Origin: Tachypleus tridentatus
Taxonomy: Eukaryota > Arthropoda > Merostomata > Xiphosura > Limulidae
Direction: 5' to 3'
Assembly: GCF_004210375.1 (NCBI RefSeq)
Contig: NC_134825.1
Span: 7,440,001 to 7,504,000 of the forward strand
DNA: 64,000 bases
Shown here: in pieces, positions 34,520-44,799 of the stretch
Layout: every line of letters begins with the position of its first letter
Position numbering within the stretch: position 1 is the stretch's first letter
Made by a program: the position numbers and the translations under genes
The notes under the pieces: model-generated
The model's database searches: none
What the model was told of the DNA's origin: nothing
The model's input: the letters and a program-made list of their open reading frames with translations, nothing else

Positions 34520-37245
34520 TAACCAGAAGTTCGAGAATTGGACAACTATCATTGAACAAGAAAAGCGAAGCAGGGCTTCAGCTTCTGCAAGTTCCCAAAC
34601 CTGTCTAGAAAATTATCAAGCAGTCCTTGTAATTTATCTTTGTATTCTTCCAGTTTGTGGTGTTTTATTTCAATATCACGGAATGTATTTACTCTCCTTT
34701 TGAGATTGGGAAAGTAACTGAAGTTTTTTTACAATATGTCTCTTTAAAAACGTCTTATTTTATTCTGAAAGCTTTAAAATTGTCTAATTAAACTCAGAAA
34801 CAATCTTGTACTTCCTTTGGAGTGCCAAGTTGAGAGTATGTAGAAACAATCTTGTACTTCCCTTGGAGTGCCAAGTTGAGAGTTTGTAGAAACAATCTTG
34901 TCCTTCCCCTGGAGTACCAAGTTGAGAGTTTGTAGAAACAATCTTGTCCTTCCCTTGGAGTACCAAGTTGAGAGTTTGTAGAAACAATCTTGTACTTCCC
35001 TTGGAGTGCCAAGTTGAGAGTTTGTAGAAACAATCTTGTCCTTCCCCTGGAGTACCAAGTTGAGAGTTTGAAGAAACAATCTTGTCCTTCACTTGGAGTG
35101 CCAAGTTGAGAGTTTGAAGAAACAATCTTGTCTTTCCCTTGGAGTGCCAAGTTGAGAGTTTGTAGAAACAATCTTGTCTTTCCCTTGGAGTGCCAAGTTG
35201 AGAGTTTGAAGAAACAATCTTGTCCTTCCCTTGGAGTGCCAAGTTGAGAGTTTGTAGAAACAATCTTGTCCTTCCCCTGGAGTACCAAGTTGAGAGTTTG
35301 TAGAAACAATCTTGTCCTTCCCTTGGAGTGCCAAGTTGAGCGTTTGTAGAAACAATCTTGTCCTTCCCCTGGAGTACCAAGTTGAGAGTTTGTAGAAACA
35401 ATCTTGTCCTTCCCTTGGATTACCAAGTTGAGAGTTTGTAGAAACAATCTTGTCCTTCCCTTGGAGTACCAAGTTGAGAGTTTGTAGAAACAATCTTGTC
35501 CTTCCCCTGGAGTACCAAGTTGAGAGTTTGTAGAAACAATCTTGTCCTTCCCTTGGAGTGCCAAGTTGAGAATTTGAAGAAACAATCTTGTCCTTCCCCT
35601 GGAATACCAAGTTGAGAGTTTGTAGAAACAATCTTGTCCTTCCCTTGGAGTACCAAGTTGAGAGTTTGTAAAAACAATCTTGTCCTTCCCTTGGAGTACC
35701 AAGTTGAGAGTTTGTAGAAACAATCTTGTCCTTCCCCTGGAGTACCAAGTTGAGAGTTTGAAGAAACAATCTTGTCCTTCCCCTGGAATACCAAGTTGAG
35801 AGTTTGTAGAAACAATCTTGTCCTTCCCTTGGAGTACCAAGTTGAGAGTTTGTAGAAACAATCTTGTCCTTCCCCTGGAATACCAAGTTGAGAGTTTGTA
35901 GAAACAATCTTGTCTTTCCCTTGGAGTGCCAAGTTGAGAGTTTGAAGAAACAATCTTGTCCTTCCCTTGGAGTGCCAAGTTGAGAGTTTGTAGAAACAAT
36001 CTTGTCCTTCCCTTGGAGTGCCAAGTTGAGAGTTTGTAGAAACAATCTTGTCCTTCCCTTGGAGTACCAAGTTGAGAGTTTGTAGCTGATTCAGTAAGGA
36101 ATATTAGATCTTGCATCCGTTCCTCATTTCCAAGTTGTGGATAGAATCTTTTCTTTTTCTTCAAGAAAAGTAATTATAGGCTCCAACAGATCCACAAACC
36201 TATTTAAGGCATTGCTGGTTGACAGTCACCTCACAATGCAGTAAAAAGAGACATCATTGGGTTTATCTTCAAGCTGCAGTTCTTCAATAAAATTTTTGAA
36301 CTGTCGGTGGATCTTCCCATTTAAGTGTATGAAATTTACAATTTCAAGAACAAATTTCATAACATCTTCATACTTGAAGTATCTGGCTGCCAGGTGTTCA
36401 CGATGAATAATGCAATGAACAGGGAAAAACTCTGGAAAGCTGGAATCACTTTTCATAAGTGCAATTGCAGGTGCGCCATCTGTTGCAACACTGACGAGTT
36501 TATCCAGTGGAATATCAACATTAGTTAAGGCTCTGTCATGCGCATTTTTAATGTCAACACCACGAGTTGTTTCTTTTAGAGCCACTAAGTTCAACTTCTC
36601 TTATTTCATAATTACATCAGAGGAAACATAACGAACAAATACTGCCAGTTGTGGGTTGTCTTGTATGTCTGTAGATTCGTCAGGGGCGAAGCTGAATGCA
36701 AAGGAATTCTTTAAATCATTTTGCATTTTGCCTGTAACATTAGCACTGATCTGGTAGATACGTCTCTCTGTAGTGTGGTGTGAAGCTACTAGTTGTTCTA
36801 TTAGTTGCTGAAGTTTTGTGTTCTTTGGATCTAACACTGCAACAACTTCAGCTATATTTTTGTCAACAAATTCACCATTAGAATAAGAGCGTTTAGCACG
36901 AGCAGTATTTCACGATATAACAGAACTAGCTTCAGTCGTTGTATCAACTTCCTTACTGGACGTTGTCAAAAGTGTCTGCTAGCTATTTAGTGATGATTTT
37001 AACACAATTAACTTGTTTTTCCGTAATTTTGATTTAGCTGGATAATCAGATGAAACGTTTTTATGATTTGTTTCATTGTGACATTTCCAGTTACTGGCTT
37101 TGTAATGACTGAGTAACACATTGTAGATAAGACACAAAGGTTTACCTTCTATAAAGGTGAATGCAAAATCTTCCTCCCACTCTGACTTAAAATTTCTCTT
37201 TTCATCTTCATACTTTCGCTTCTTACAATTTGATGACGTATTCTT
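34520..37245 (-). pseudogene. hAT transposase pseudogene (GTF2IRD2/ZBED-like)
   Basis: Order on the minus strand: about 37240-37010, a BED-like zinc finger (GKPLCLICNVLLSHYKASNW then KCHNETNHK). Then 36840-36605, LLEQLVASHHTTERRIYQIS-like helices and FAPDESTDIQDNPQLAVFVR, the catalytic-core 'DESTD' block. Then 36595-36230, LVSVATDGAPA, FFPVHCIIHREHLAARY and FIHLNGKIHRQFKNF. Then KKKKRFYPQLGNEERMQDLI at about 36160-36100. Then the 46-bp array. Beyond it at about 34700-34560 comes DIEIKHHKLEEYKDKLQGLL followed by DNFLDRFGNLQKLKPCFAFL. Stops (for example between MK and EKLN at about 36600) and frame changes break it. The C-terminal dimerisation domain is not readable. Confidence 0.92.
34795..36090. 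repeat. 46-bp minisatellite inside the hAT transposase gene, about 28 units
   Basis: The plus unit contains AAACAATCTTGTCCTTCCCT, TGGAGTGCCAAGTTGAGAGT and TTGTAG. 46 is not a multiple of 3, yet all three minus frames are open, giving frames of 205-456 codons with a 46-residue period. One frame of the unit reads TLNLALQGKDKIVS, which is the expected transposase sequence at this point, so the array was seeded by coding DNA. Variants (CCCCTGG or CCCTTGG; GTACC or GTGCC; TGTAG or TGAAG) are interspersed rather than zoned. Confidence 0.95.
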
Positions 37246-37449
37246 CCGTCACAAACTTTTCACAGACACTTCTAAAAAATTAAAATGAAAATAAACAATA
37301 ACCTCCAACACGCGCAACGCAACCAACTATACAACGCCCAGGATCACACTAACATTCCGCTAATTTCACTACCCGCAACACAGCCACACATGCCACAATC
37401 ATGCGATCGCAAGCCACGTCCACTAAGAGTAACGTTGTCAGCACCAGCT

Positions 37450-38362
37450 TGTACGATTACTGATTCTCCAGCACAGTTCCTCTGTAATCCTTGTTTGTAT
37501 GATTACTGATTCTCCAGCACAATTCCTCTGTAATCCTTGCTTGTATGATTACTGATTCTCTAGCACAATTCCTCTGTAATCCTTGCTTGTATGATTATTG
37601 ATTCTCCAGAACAATTCCTCTGTAATCCTTTCTTGTATGATTACTGATTCTCTAGCACAATTCCTCTGTAATCCTTGCTTGTATGATTATTGATTCTCCA
37701 GAACAATTCCTCTGTAATTCTTGCTTGAACGATTACTGATTCTCCAGCACAACTCCTCTGTAATCCTTGCTTGTATGATTACTGATTCTCCAGCACAATT
37801 CCTCTGTAATCCTTGCTTGAACGATTACTGATCCAGCACAATTCCTCTGTAATCCTTGCTTGTATGATTACTGATTCTCTAGCACAATTCCTCTGTAATC
37901 CTTGCTTGTATGATTATTGATTCTCCAGAACAATTCCTCTGTAATCCTTTCTTGTATGATTACTGATTCTCTAGCACAATTCCTCTGTAATCCTTGCTTG
38001 TATGATTATTGATTCTCCAGAACAATTCCTCTGTAATTCTTGCTTGAACGATTACTGATTCTCCAGCACAACTCCTCTGTAATCCTTGCTTGTATGATTA
38101 CTGATTCTCCAGCACAATTCCTCTGTAATCCTTGCTTGAACGATTACTGATCCAGCACAATTCCTCTGTAATCCTTGCTTGTATAATTACTGATTCTCTA
38201 GCACAATTCCTCTGTAATCCTTGCTTGCATGATTATTGATTCTCCAGAACAATTCCTCTGTAATCCTTGCTTGTATGATTATTGATTCTCCAGAACAATT
38301 CTTCTGTAATCCTTGCTTGTATGATTACTGATCCAGCACAATTCCTCTGTAATCCTTGCTGA
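37450..38362. repeat. Second 46-bp minisatellite with a 319-bp higher-order block
   Basis: The unit contains ACAATTCCTCTGTAATCCTT, GCTTGTATGATTACTGATTC and TCCAGC. A run of seven units that includes a 43-bp short unit (GATTACTGATCCAGC) is repeated: CTGTAATTCTTGCTTGAACG occurs at 37712 and 38031, 319 bp apart (7 x 46 minus 3). It lies between the transposase start and the right end of hAT 2. Confidence 0.93.
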
Positions 38363-38624
38363 TCTGAAATGTCTTTTATCCTTGACTTAAATCTAGCATT
38401 AAAATTAGGATTTAAATTCTTAAATATATTTACTCACCATGAACATTACACTTACATTGTAATCCAGTGAACTCTCAGTTTATACCCGGTAACTAATTAT
38501 AAAGGTAATTTTTTATTTACTTTTTATATTAATTGTGATGCAAAAAGGGCCTCAGCCAACATATTTCCGCGAGCCGCACATTATATGTCAAAGAGCCGCG
38601 GTTTGGCCACCCTTGGCCTAGAAT

Positions 38625-39280
38625 TACGATAGGTAGTCAGGAGGCGTCCGTGTTGGGTGAGCCTATGTGGTGAGTGGAAAGGCCGTTGCCTCCGACTGCT
38701 CAGACCTGCGCTACTGCTCCATTCCTGGACTGCAACCTTTTATTAGTCCAATTCTTTCTTGGGCTGGGAACTATTATTTTCAAGCAGTTCCAAGTAAGGT
38801 ACTACAGAATACAAAGAAATTGATGAGATCACGAACGTTAAAATTTATGTAGTTACATCACCAAGCCTGATTAGTACCATTCACGAAGATTTAGATAAGC
38901 CACAATGATCTGGATTTCACCAAGAAATAGTAGCAAAGTCTACATAACTCTGACTCAAAAACCTTACTGTACAAACACCAATTCAGTGAATATACACACT
39001 AGCAAAATGTTAGTGGCGTTACCTGCAAAGTCATTAGTATAACTATGAGAAAAATTAACAAGATTATAAACACTCAGTGTGAAACATGATCAGTCACAAG
39101 TGTTGATTTATATCTACACGTAATTTAAGTGTTCCTGATGTTATTTTTTGTTTTCTAATGGAGATATCAGTTATTACTTTTACTTTGTGTAGTTCTCGTT
39201 TCCATTCTAACACTCTTACTGACATTAAACATTACATCTACATTCATCGTATCACTTATAGCCTCTTCTTGGTGATTACA
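38625..39280. other. No supportable gene
   Basis: An incidental 61-codon frame (38667-38852 plus). Nothing else recognised. Confidence 0.5.
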
Positions 39281-39285
39281 AGAAC

Positions 39286-39545
39286 TTGGCCTACTAATTA
39301 GAGCGATCGACTCACAATCTAAAGGTCGTAGGTTCGAATACCCGTCACACCGAACATGCTTGGTCTTTCACCCGTGAGGGCGTTATAATGTAACGTTAGA
39401 TGGCACTATCCATTAGTAAAAAGAGTAGTCCAAGAATTGACGGTAAGTGGTGTCGAATAGCTGCCTTATCCCTAGTATATTACTGGTACATTAGGGACGG
39501 TTAGCGAAGATAGCCCTTGTGTAGCTTTGCGCGAAAAAAAGAGGT
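39286..39545 (+). mobile_element. SINE-A, diverged
   Basis: TTGGCCTACTAATTAGAGCG head, GTAGGTTCGAATACCCGTCA B box, GGGCGTTATAATGTAACG and the 3' end GTAGCTTTGCGCGAAA. Old copy with several substitutions. Confidence 0.85.
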
Positions 39546-39814
39546 TTAATTAAAGACACACATGCAGTTTCAGGCCTCGTAACGTTAAACAAAACGCGTG
39601 GAAATAAATGGGACAGAGAAAAAAACAAATGGTAACTTGTAATTTCAAATCAAAGCTGCAATTTTGATTATTTGTGATTGAACTGAGAGAATTCACAAAT
39701 CATCAACTGTTCTCCAAGTTCCAGAAGTACATCGACGCTTATATGTATACTGGAGTAATAAATATTTTATTCTAATTATGAACAACTGAAAAACTAGTAC
39801 CAATATTTTTAATA

Positions 39815-40086
39815 CCTCCCACCATGGCCAGATGGTTAGGCAGGTCAGCTCCTAATCAGAGGGTCGCGGGTTTGAATCCCCGTCACACCAAACATGCTTA
39901 ATCTTTCAGCCGTGGGAGCGTTATAATGTAACAGTCAATCCTACTACTCGTTGGTAAAAGAGTAGCCCAAGAGTTGGCGGTGGGTAGTGATGACTAGCTT
40001 AATCTTACATTGCTAAATTAGGGACAGCTGGTGCAGATATCCCTCGTATAGCGTTGTGCGAAATTCAAACACAAACAAACAAGCAA
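39815..40086 (+). mobile_element. SINE-A
   Basis: CCATGGCCAGATGGTTAGGC head, GGGTTTGAATCCCCGTCACA B box, AGTTGGCGGTGGGTAGTGAT central domain, tail CACAAACAAACAAGC. The central domain has a short deletion after TAGCT. SINE-B follows immediately. Confidence 0.9.
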
Positions 40087-40089
40087 AGT

Positions 40090-40225
40090 CCTCCCCCTCA
40101 CTGGAACAACAGTACGTTTGCGGATCAATGCCGCTAGAAACCGAGTTTCGATAACCATGATGGGCAAATCACAAATAATCCATTGTATAGCTTTGTGCGT
40201 AATTCCAAACAAGCAATACAAAAAG
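40090..40225 (+). mobile_element. SINE-B, diverged
   Basis: CCCCCTCACTGGAACAACAG head, GAGTTTCGATAACCATGATG B-box region, GCAAATCACAAATAATCC and TATAGCTTTGTGCGTAATTC tail. It sits in tandem behind a SINE-A copy. Confidence 0.8.
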
Positions 40226-40484
40226 GAATTATGTTTGTTAAACCGAAATATAATTCCTACACTGGATCTGTACAAACAATACATCTGATATTTAAAAATA
40301 TTATTTGCAAATAAGATTCAGAAAAGCAACAACAACAGAAGTTATCACAAGAACTGTTTAACAACATTTAAAATCATAACAATTGTTTCACGATCTAAAC
40401 AAGTGTTTTTAATTTCTTGTTATACTGAAGTGGCTTATATTCTCTTTTATTTCTAGATGAATAAATACAACTTAACATACAATT

Positions 40485-40751
40485 GTTTGTTTGTTTGTTT
40501 TTAATTTCGCGAAAAGCTACTCGAAGGCTATCTGCGCTAGCCGTCCTTAATTCAGCAGTGTAAGACTAGAGGGAAGGCAGCTAGTCATCACCACTCACCA
40601 CCAACTCTTTTACCAACGAATAACGGGATATACCGTTACATTATATCGCCCCCACGGCTGGAAGGGCATGCTTGATAGGACGGGGATTCGAAGTCGCGAC
40701 CTTCAGATTACGAGTCGAACACCTTAACCCACTTGTCCATGCCGGGCCTAG
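40485..40751 (-). mobile_element. SINE-A with target duplication
   Basis: From TTTGTTTGTTTTTAATTTCG to CACTTGTCCATGCCGGGCC. CATACAATT flanks at 40476-40484 and 40752-40760. The central domain lost a short segment between CAACTCT and TTTACC. Confidence 0.92.
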
Positions 40752-41139
40752 CATACAATTCTTATTAGTTTTGGATATGTATGTAAACAGAGTATCTGAT
40801 AATTTTGTTTATTTATTGTAATAAGTTGATTTACATGCTTTCGTAGTTGAAGGTATCGTGAGAAACTACTTTAGCGCCGCCAAGTATCAATTATTTCGTT
40901 TCATTTAAAAAAAACAAACGGTGTTAACATCAACAACACGTAAGCGAGCTATCATTTGTTTTTATAAAAAAACTCAAAAGACACCTCAGCTAAACTATAA
41001 AGGAAAAATATAAACATACTTAACACAAACTTATCTGTCTGCACATCGCTAAGGGCGATCAAAATGAAATGTAACATACAATATATTTTTACGAGCAGAT
41101 ACCTATTGAAACGATACAACAGTAATTTTCCAAAATAGG

Positions 41140-41272
41140 CCCCCAGTCGCACAGTGGTATGTCTGCGGACTTACACACTAAAAACGGGGTCTCGGTTCCC
41201 GTGGTGAGCAGAGCACAGATCGCCCTTTTGTAGCTTTGTGCTTAATTCAAAACAAACAAACACTTTCCACAA
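41140..41272 (+). mobile_element. SINE-B
   Basis: GCCCCCAGTCGCACAGTGGT head, GGTCTCGGTTCCCGTGGTGA, GCAGAGCACAGATCGCCC, GTAGCTTTGTGCTTAATTC and (CAAA)n tail. Confidence 0.9.
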
Positions 41273-41302
41273 AATAGAGATGATTTGTTTCTTTTTTTGA
41301 AG

Positions 41303-41412
41303 TTATGCATAAAGCTACACAATGGTCTATTTGTGTGTTGTCCACTACAGGTATCAAAACCCAGTTTCTAGCGTTGTAAGTCCACAGAAATACTGCTGTG
41401 TCACTGGGGGCA
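41303..41412 (-). mobile_element. SINE-B
   Basis: Minus-strand copy: GCATAAAGCTACACAATGG on the plus side, AAAACCCAGTTTCTAGCGTT in the middle and TGTCACTGGGGGC at the head. The 41140 copy lies just beside it in the opposite orientation. Confidence 0.85.
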
Positions 41413-41790
41413 GATGGTAATGAATAAATACAAAACGTGCAGTTGACTCAATTTCTTCGGCAAATCTTGTATGTTATATGATTTTACAACTGTCTTTTGA
41501 CCACTCCATCTGTTATTTTAATAACGAAAATTGCAATTCGGTTTTTAAGCAAAGGAGACTGAGTACAGTGAATTATTGGTAAAAATTTATGGCTATTCAC
41601 CAATGGGTGCATCTACCACATTAGAACACTCTGCTTCGGTAAATAACCATGTGGATGTTACCGTTGGATGCTACCGTTCCTTGTCATTATAATAATCGCA
41701 AGAAAATACGACTACCGAAGTGACTGCTTTTTGATAGTTGTCGTTCCACTAACTAAATGTGTCAGAGGAGGATATTCAATTCAAATGTAT

Positions 41791-41921
41791 TCTCAAAACG
41801 GCTGGTATGGGTATTAAAACTTTAACTAAAATAAAGTACAAAACAGCGTTTTGACCTTTTTAAAACTTTAACTAAAATAAAGTACAAAACAGCGTTTTGA
41901 CCTTTTTAGGTCATCTTCAGA
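41791..41921 (-). mobile_element. Diverged Penelope-like end with a 45-bp tandem duplication
   Basis: CTCAAAACGGCTGGTATGGG resembles the shared arm. The minus strand at 41895-41920 reads CTGAAGA-T-GACC-TAAAAA-GGTC-AAAA, a hammerhead-like core with the invariant G of GAAA replaced. AAAACTTTAACTAAAATAAA starts at 41817 and again at 41862, an exact 45-bp duplication. Confidence 0.6.
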
Positions 41922-42521
41922 ACAGTTTGGCAGGCAGGCATCTGGCTGTTATATTTTTGTAGATTCGTAATCCAGTTGACTTACCTGGTATTTGAAAACA
42001 TAATTATTTTAAAATAAGAAAAAAATTATTTGTCTTCTTTATAAAAACCTAGAATTGCTAGAATTGTTTGTTTGATCTTTCTTTTCACCAACACCTGAAT
42101 GTACAACAAACCATAATTTCTTAACTGGCGCATTATGTTATCATATTAAGAAAAAAATAGCAAACCCGATCTGAGATTTGGAGGGAAAAAAATATTGCAT
42201 GCATAAACACGAAGAGTAAGTTAGTTAATCTATTAGCTAGAAAGGAAGTGAGTCAATAAGTTAGTCATAGGAACTCACCCAAAGATAACGGTAATTACAA
42301 TACGACTAACAGGAGCGGAACTGTTTTGGTGAAAACAAAATAGAACCCAAACTGAACTTTATAATTACAACATATTCTCAAAAGTCGAAGTTAGTTTGGT
42401 AATTAACTAGAAATTATAAAACATTGGAACGAACAACAAAAGGGAAACAGTTAGAACGCCAAAGGAAATCCTGGAAGAAAAAGAGGAAATTAAGATAAGG
42501 CCAAAAAAGAGAAACAGAAGA

Positions 42522-42630
42522 TTGTGGCAAAGCCACATCGGGCTATCTGCTGAGCACACCGAGGGGAATCGAACCCCTGATTTTAGCTATGTAAATCCAT
42601 AGACATACCGCTGTACTAGCGGGGTGAATT
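42522..42630 (-). mobile_element. SINE-C
   Basis: GGCAAAGCCACATCGGGCTA, GGGGAATCGAACCCCTGATT (B-box complement) and CCGCTGTACTAGCGGGG. Well preserved. Confidence 0.88.
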
Positions 42631-42732
42631 TTTCTAAATTTAGTTGAAACTAATAGTAGATTACAGTGAAATTCATCATTTTGTTTGAAATTACCCACTG
42701 TGCAGTCCTCTCCGTGTGTGTTTGTATTTGTG

Positions 42733-42845
42733 TTTTTCTTATAGCAAAGCAACATCGGGCTATCTGCTGAGCCCACCGAGGGAAATCGAACCCCTGATTT
42801 TAGCGTTGCAAATCTGTAGACTTACCGCTGTACAAGCGGGAGGCG
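42733..42845 (-). mobile_element. SINE-C
   Basis: TTTCTTATAGCAAAGCAACA, GGGAAATCGAACCCCTGATT and CCGCTGTACAAGCGGGAGG. Second copy in the same orientation 100 bp from the previous one. Confidence 0.88.
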
Positions 42846-42974
42846 ATTGAAGAGAAACGAAAGAGTCACGAGACTTAAAAAATGAAGAAAAATTAGATTG
42901 AATACAACAAAACGACATTAATTAATTACAAAAAGGACATCGGCAAAATCGAAGTACAAAAAGTCTTCTGCGAA

Positions 42975-43023
42975 GGTTTGGTTTTCAATTTCGCGCAAAG
43001 CTACTCGGGGGCTATCTGCGCCT
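42975..43023 (-). mobile_element. SINE-A 3' end fragment
   Basis: Only TTTCGCGCAAAGCTACTCGG and GGGCTATCTGCGC remain, the 3' end of SINE-A; the rest is absent (5' truncation). Confidence 0.75.
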
Positions 43024-43231
43024 TCTATGAAGTCTAGGAAAAATTATAATTGCAAAACCAAATGAGGTAGAAAATAACATTGCAAATTTAATTTTTAAAT
43101 GCAAGAAACAAACCAGCTAACAAATCTCTCTGCATCGGCTCAAGAATACCAACCTTAAACGTCATTAACTATGATATATATTGTAGTAGAATCCATCTGT
43201 TTACACCTGTCACAATTATTGCTTTACCATT

Positions 43232-43365
43232 GCCCCCAAGTGGCACAGTGGTATGTCTGCGGACTTACACACTAAAAAACCGGGTTTCGATACCCGTGGT
43301 GGGCAGAGCACAGATAGCCCATTGAGTAGCTTTGTGCTTAATTCTAAACAAACAAACAAACAAAA
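43232..43365 (+). mobile_element. SINE-B with 11-bp target duplication
   Basis: GCCCCCAAGTGGCACAGTGG head, GGGTTTCGATACCCGTGGTG, GCAGAGCACAGATAGCCC and the (CAAA)n tail. GCTTTACCATT flanks at 43221-43231 and 43366-43376. The best reference copy of SINE-B here. Confidence 0.94.
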
Positions 43366-43833
43366 GCTTTACCATTTATGAGGTTATAACTTTTCTGGAC
43401 TACTTTAAGTAAATAAGTAATTAATCCATTTACCGAATTTAGGTGGCTAGTAGAACAACAGTTCCCTATTGAAAAATGAACAAATCATGATGAGAAGTTG
43501 AAGTGGGAATCATATTAGGCTTAGTTAAACTGATATATAAAGTGAATAATGAATGAATTAGTGAATAACAAGACTTCATCCTACTGTCTATTTAAAAGGA
43601 CAAACTTCAACAGTATTAAAAAATATTCTGAGAGCCATAGAAGCAATTCTGTATAAAGCAAAATAGATGTACAGTATTAATGGAAGCTACCCAATTGATA
43701 CCAGAATTTAATCAAACAAAGCCATCTTTAAGAGTTAAGTTCATTATCCAGGAACTACAAATTTTCCAGATAAAATAGTATAGGAACATCAACGCTCTAT
43801 GGTGGTAGTATAGGAGAACTCAACTGATTTTAT

Positions 43834-44108
43834 GTTTGTTTGTTTGGAATTTCGCGCACAACTACTCGAGGGCTGTCTGCGCTAGCCGTCCCTAATTTGG
43901 CAGTGTAAGACAAGAGGGAAGGCAGCTAGTCATCATCACTCATCGTCAACTCTTAGGCTACTCTTTTACCAACGAATAGTGGGATTGACCGTCACATTAT
44001 TACGCCCCCACGGCTGAAAGGGCGAGCATGTTTGGTGCGACCAGGATTCGAACCCGCGACCCTCGGATTACGAGTTGAACGCTTTAACACACTTGGCCAT
44101 GCCACGCC
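43834..44108 (-). mobile_element. SINE-A
   Basis: From TTTGTTTGGAATTTCGCGCA to CACTTGGCCATGCCACGCC. Full length; the central domain has TCATCGTCAACTCTTAGG. Confidence 0.92.
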
Positions 44109-44218
44109 AAGCATAAAGCTACATAATGAGCTATATTTGCTCAGCCCACTACGGATATCGAAACCCAGTTTCCAGCTGTATGAGTCCGTAGACATACCGT
44201 TGTGCCACTTTTTGGCAG
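44109..44218 (-). mobile_element. SINE-B
   Basis: GCATAAAGCTACATAATGAG, GGATATCGAAACCCAGTTTC and GACATACCGTTGTGCCACTT. Directly abuts the SINE-A head. Confidence 0.85.
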
Positions 44219-44284
44219 CTCAATTAATTCATTACACATTGTTAACTCTAAAGGGAAAAGCCAACTAACAAGACAGTTTGTTTG

Positions 44285-44346
44285 ATATGTGCTGCTTCCA
44301 CACCAGAAATCGAACTCGAGATCTTAATGTTGTGAAACCGTAGACT
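44285..44346 (-). mobile_element. SINE (B/C type) left half, split by hAT 3
   Basis: CAGAAATCGAACTCGAGATC then TTGTGAAACCGTAGACT, the minus-strand body of a SINE. It stops at the hAT 3 end and continues at 50718 with CGTAGATTAACTGTTGTCCT. Joined through one CGTAGAYT copy, the two halves follow the SINE-C order. Confidence 0.75.
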
Positions 44347-44799
44347 CAGGGCCGGATTAAGGACAACTGATGCCCAAAGCACAGCCCAACAATGGTGCCC
44401 CCCTCGGCCCCTCCATTGCTTAACTGACAATGTATTAAGACTCAATAAGTGCTGAAATAAAAGTTTGAAAATTTATAACCCTTCTTCAGTTTACTTCCAG
44501 GTCAGACCCCACAACTATATTAAATAAAAACATTTTATTTTATTTATTTAACACATTGAGCGTGGATCAAAATCAAACAATGACTGAGGACTTTTATTAA
44601 GTAATGATGAGGGAAATCACTTCTTTGATTAATGATAATTAAAAAGAATTATTTTTACTGTATATTTGTTTTCACTCTTAGTTAAACAATTCTCACTTTG
44701 ATGTTAACAATTTCTCACTTTGAACTTAAAACCTTTTAAGCAAATTATTTACTTTTATCTTAATATTTATTTAAATTTTAAAAAGTTTTATTCTAGATT

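Larger units (their letters stand above)
33983..38615 (-). mobile_element. hAT transposon 2 (dead), swollen by two 46-bp minisatellites
   Basis: The left end reads TAGGGGTGGCCAAAC and the reverse complement of the right end reads CAAGGGTGGCCAAAC. The sequences next to both ends carry GAGCC(A/G)C blocks. This end type is familiar from hAT elements of the GTF2IRD2/Charlie kind. Flanking 8-mers (GTGAAAAA, GCCTAGAA) do not match, so the duplication has decayed or an end is misplaced. It contains one transposase pseudogene, two minisatellites and one SINE-B. Confidence 0.75.

Noticed and set aside
34784-36164. Several overlapping minus-strand frames of 101-456 codons
   Set aside because: They are the three readings of one 46-bp minisatellite; only the first about 25 residues of the longest frame are real transposase sequence.
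43992-44445. Small frames of 65-78 codons at 44.0-44.4 kb
   Set aside because: They are translations of SINE-A, SINE-B and the hAT 3 end.
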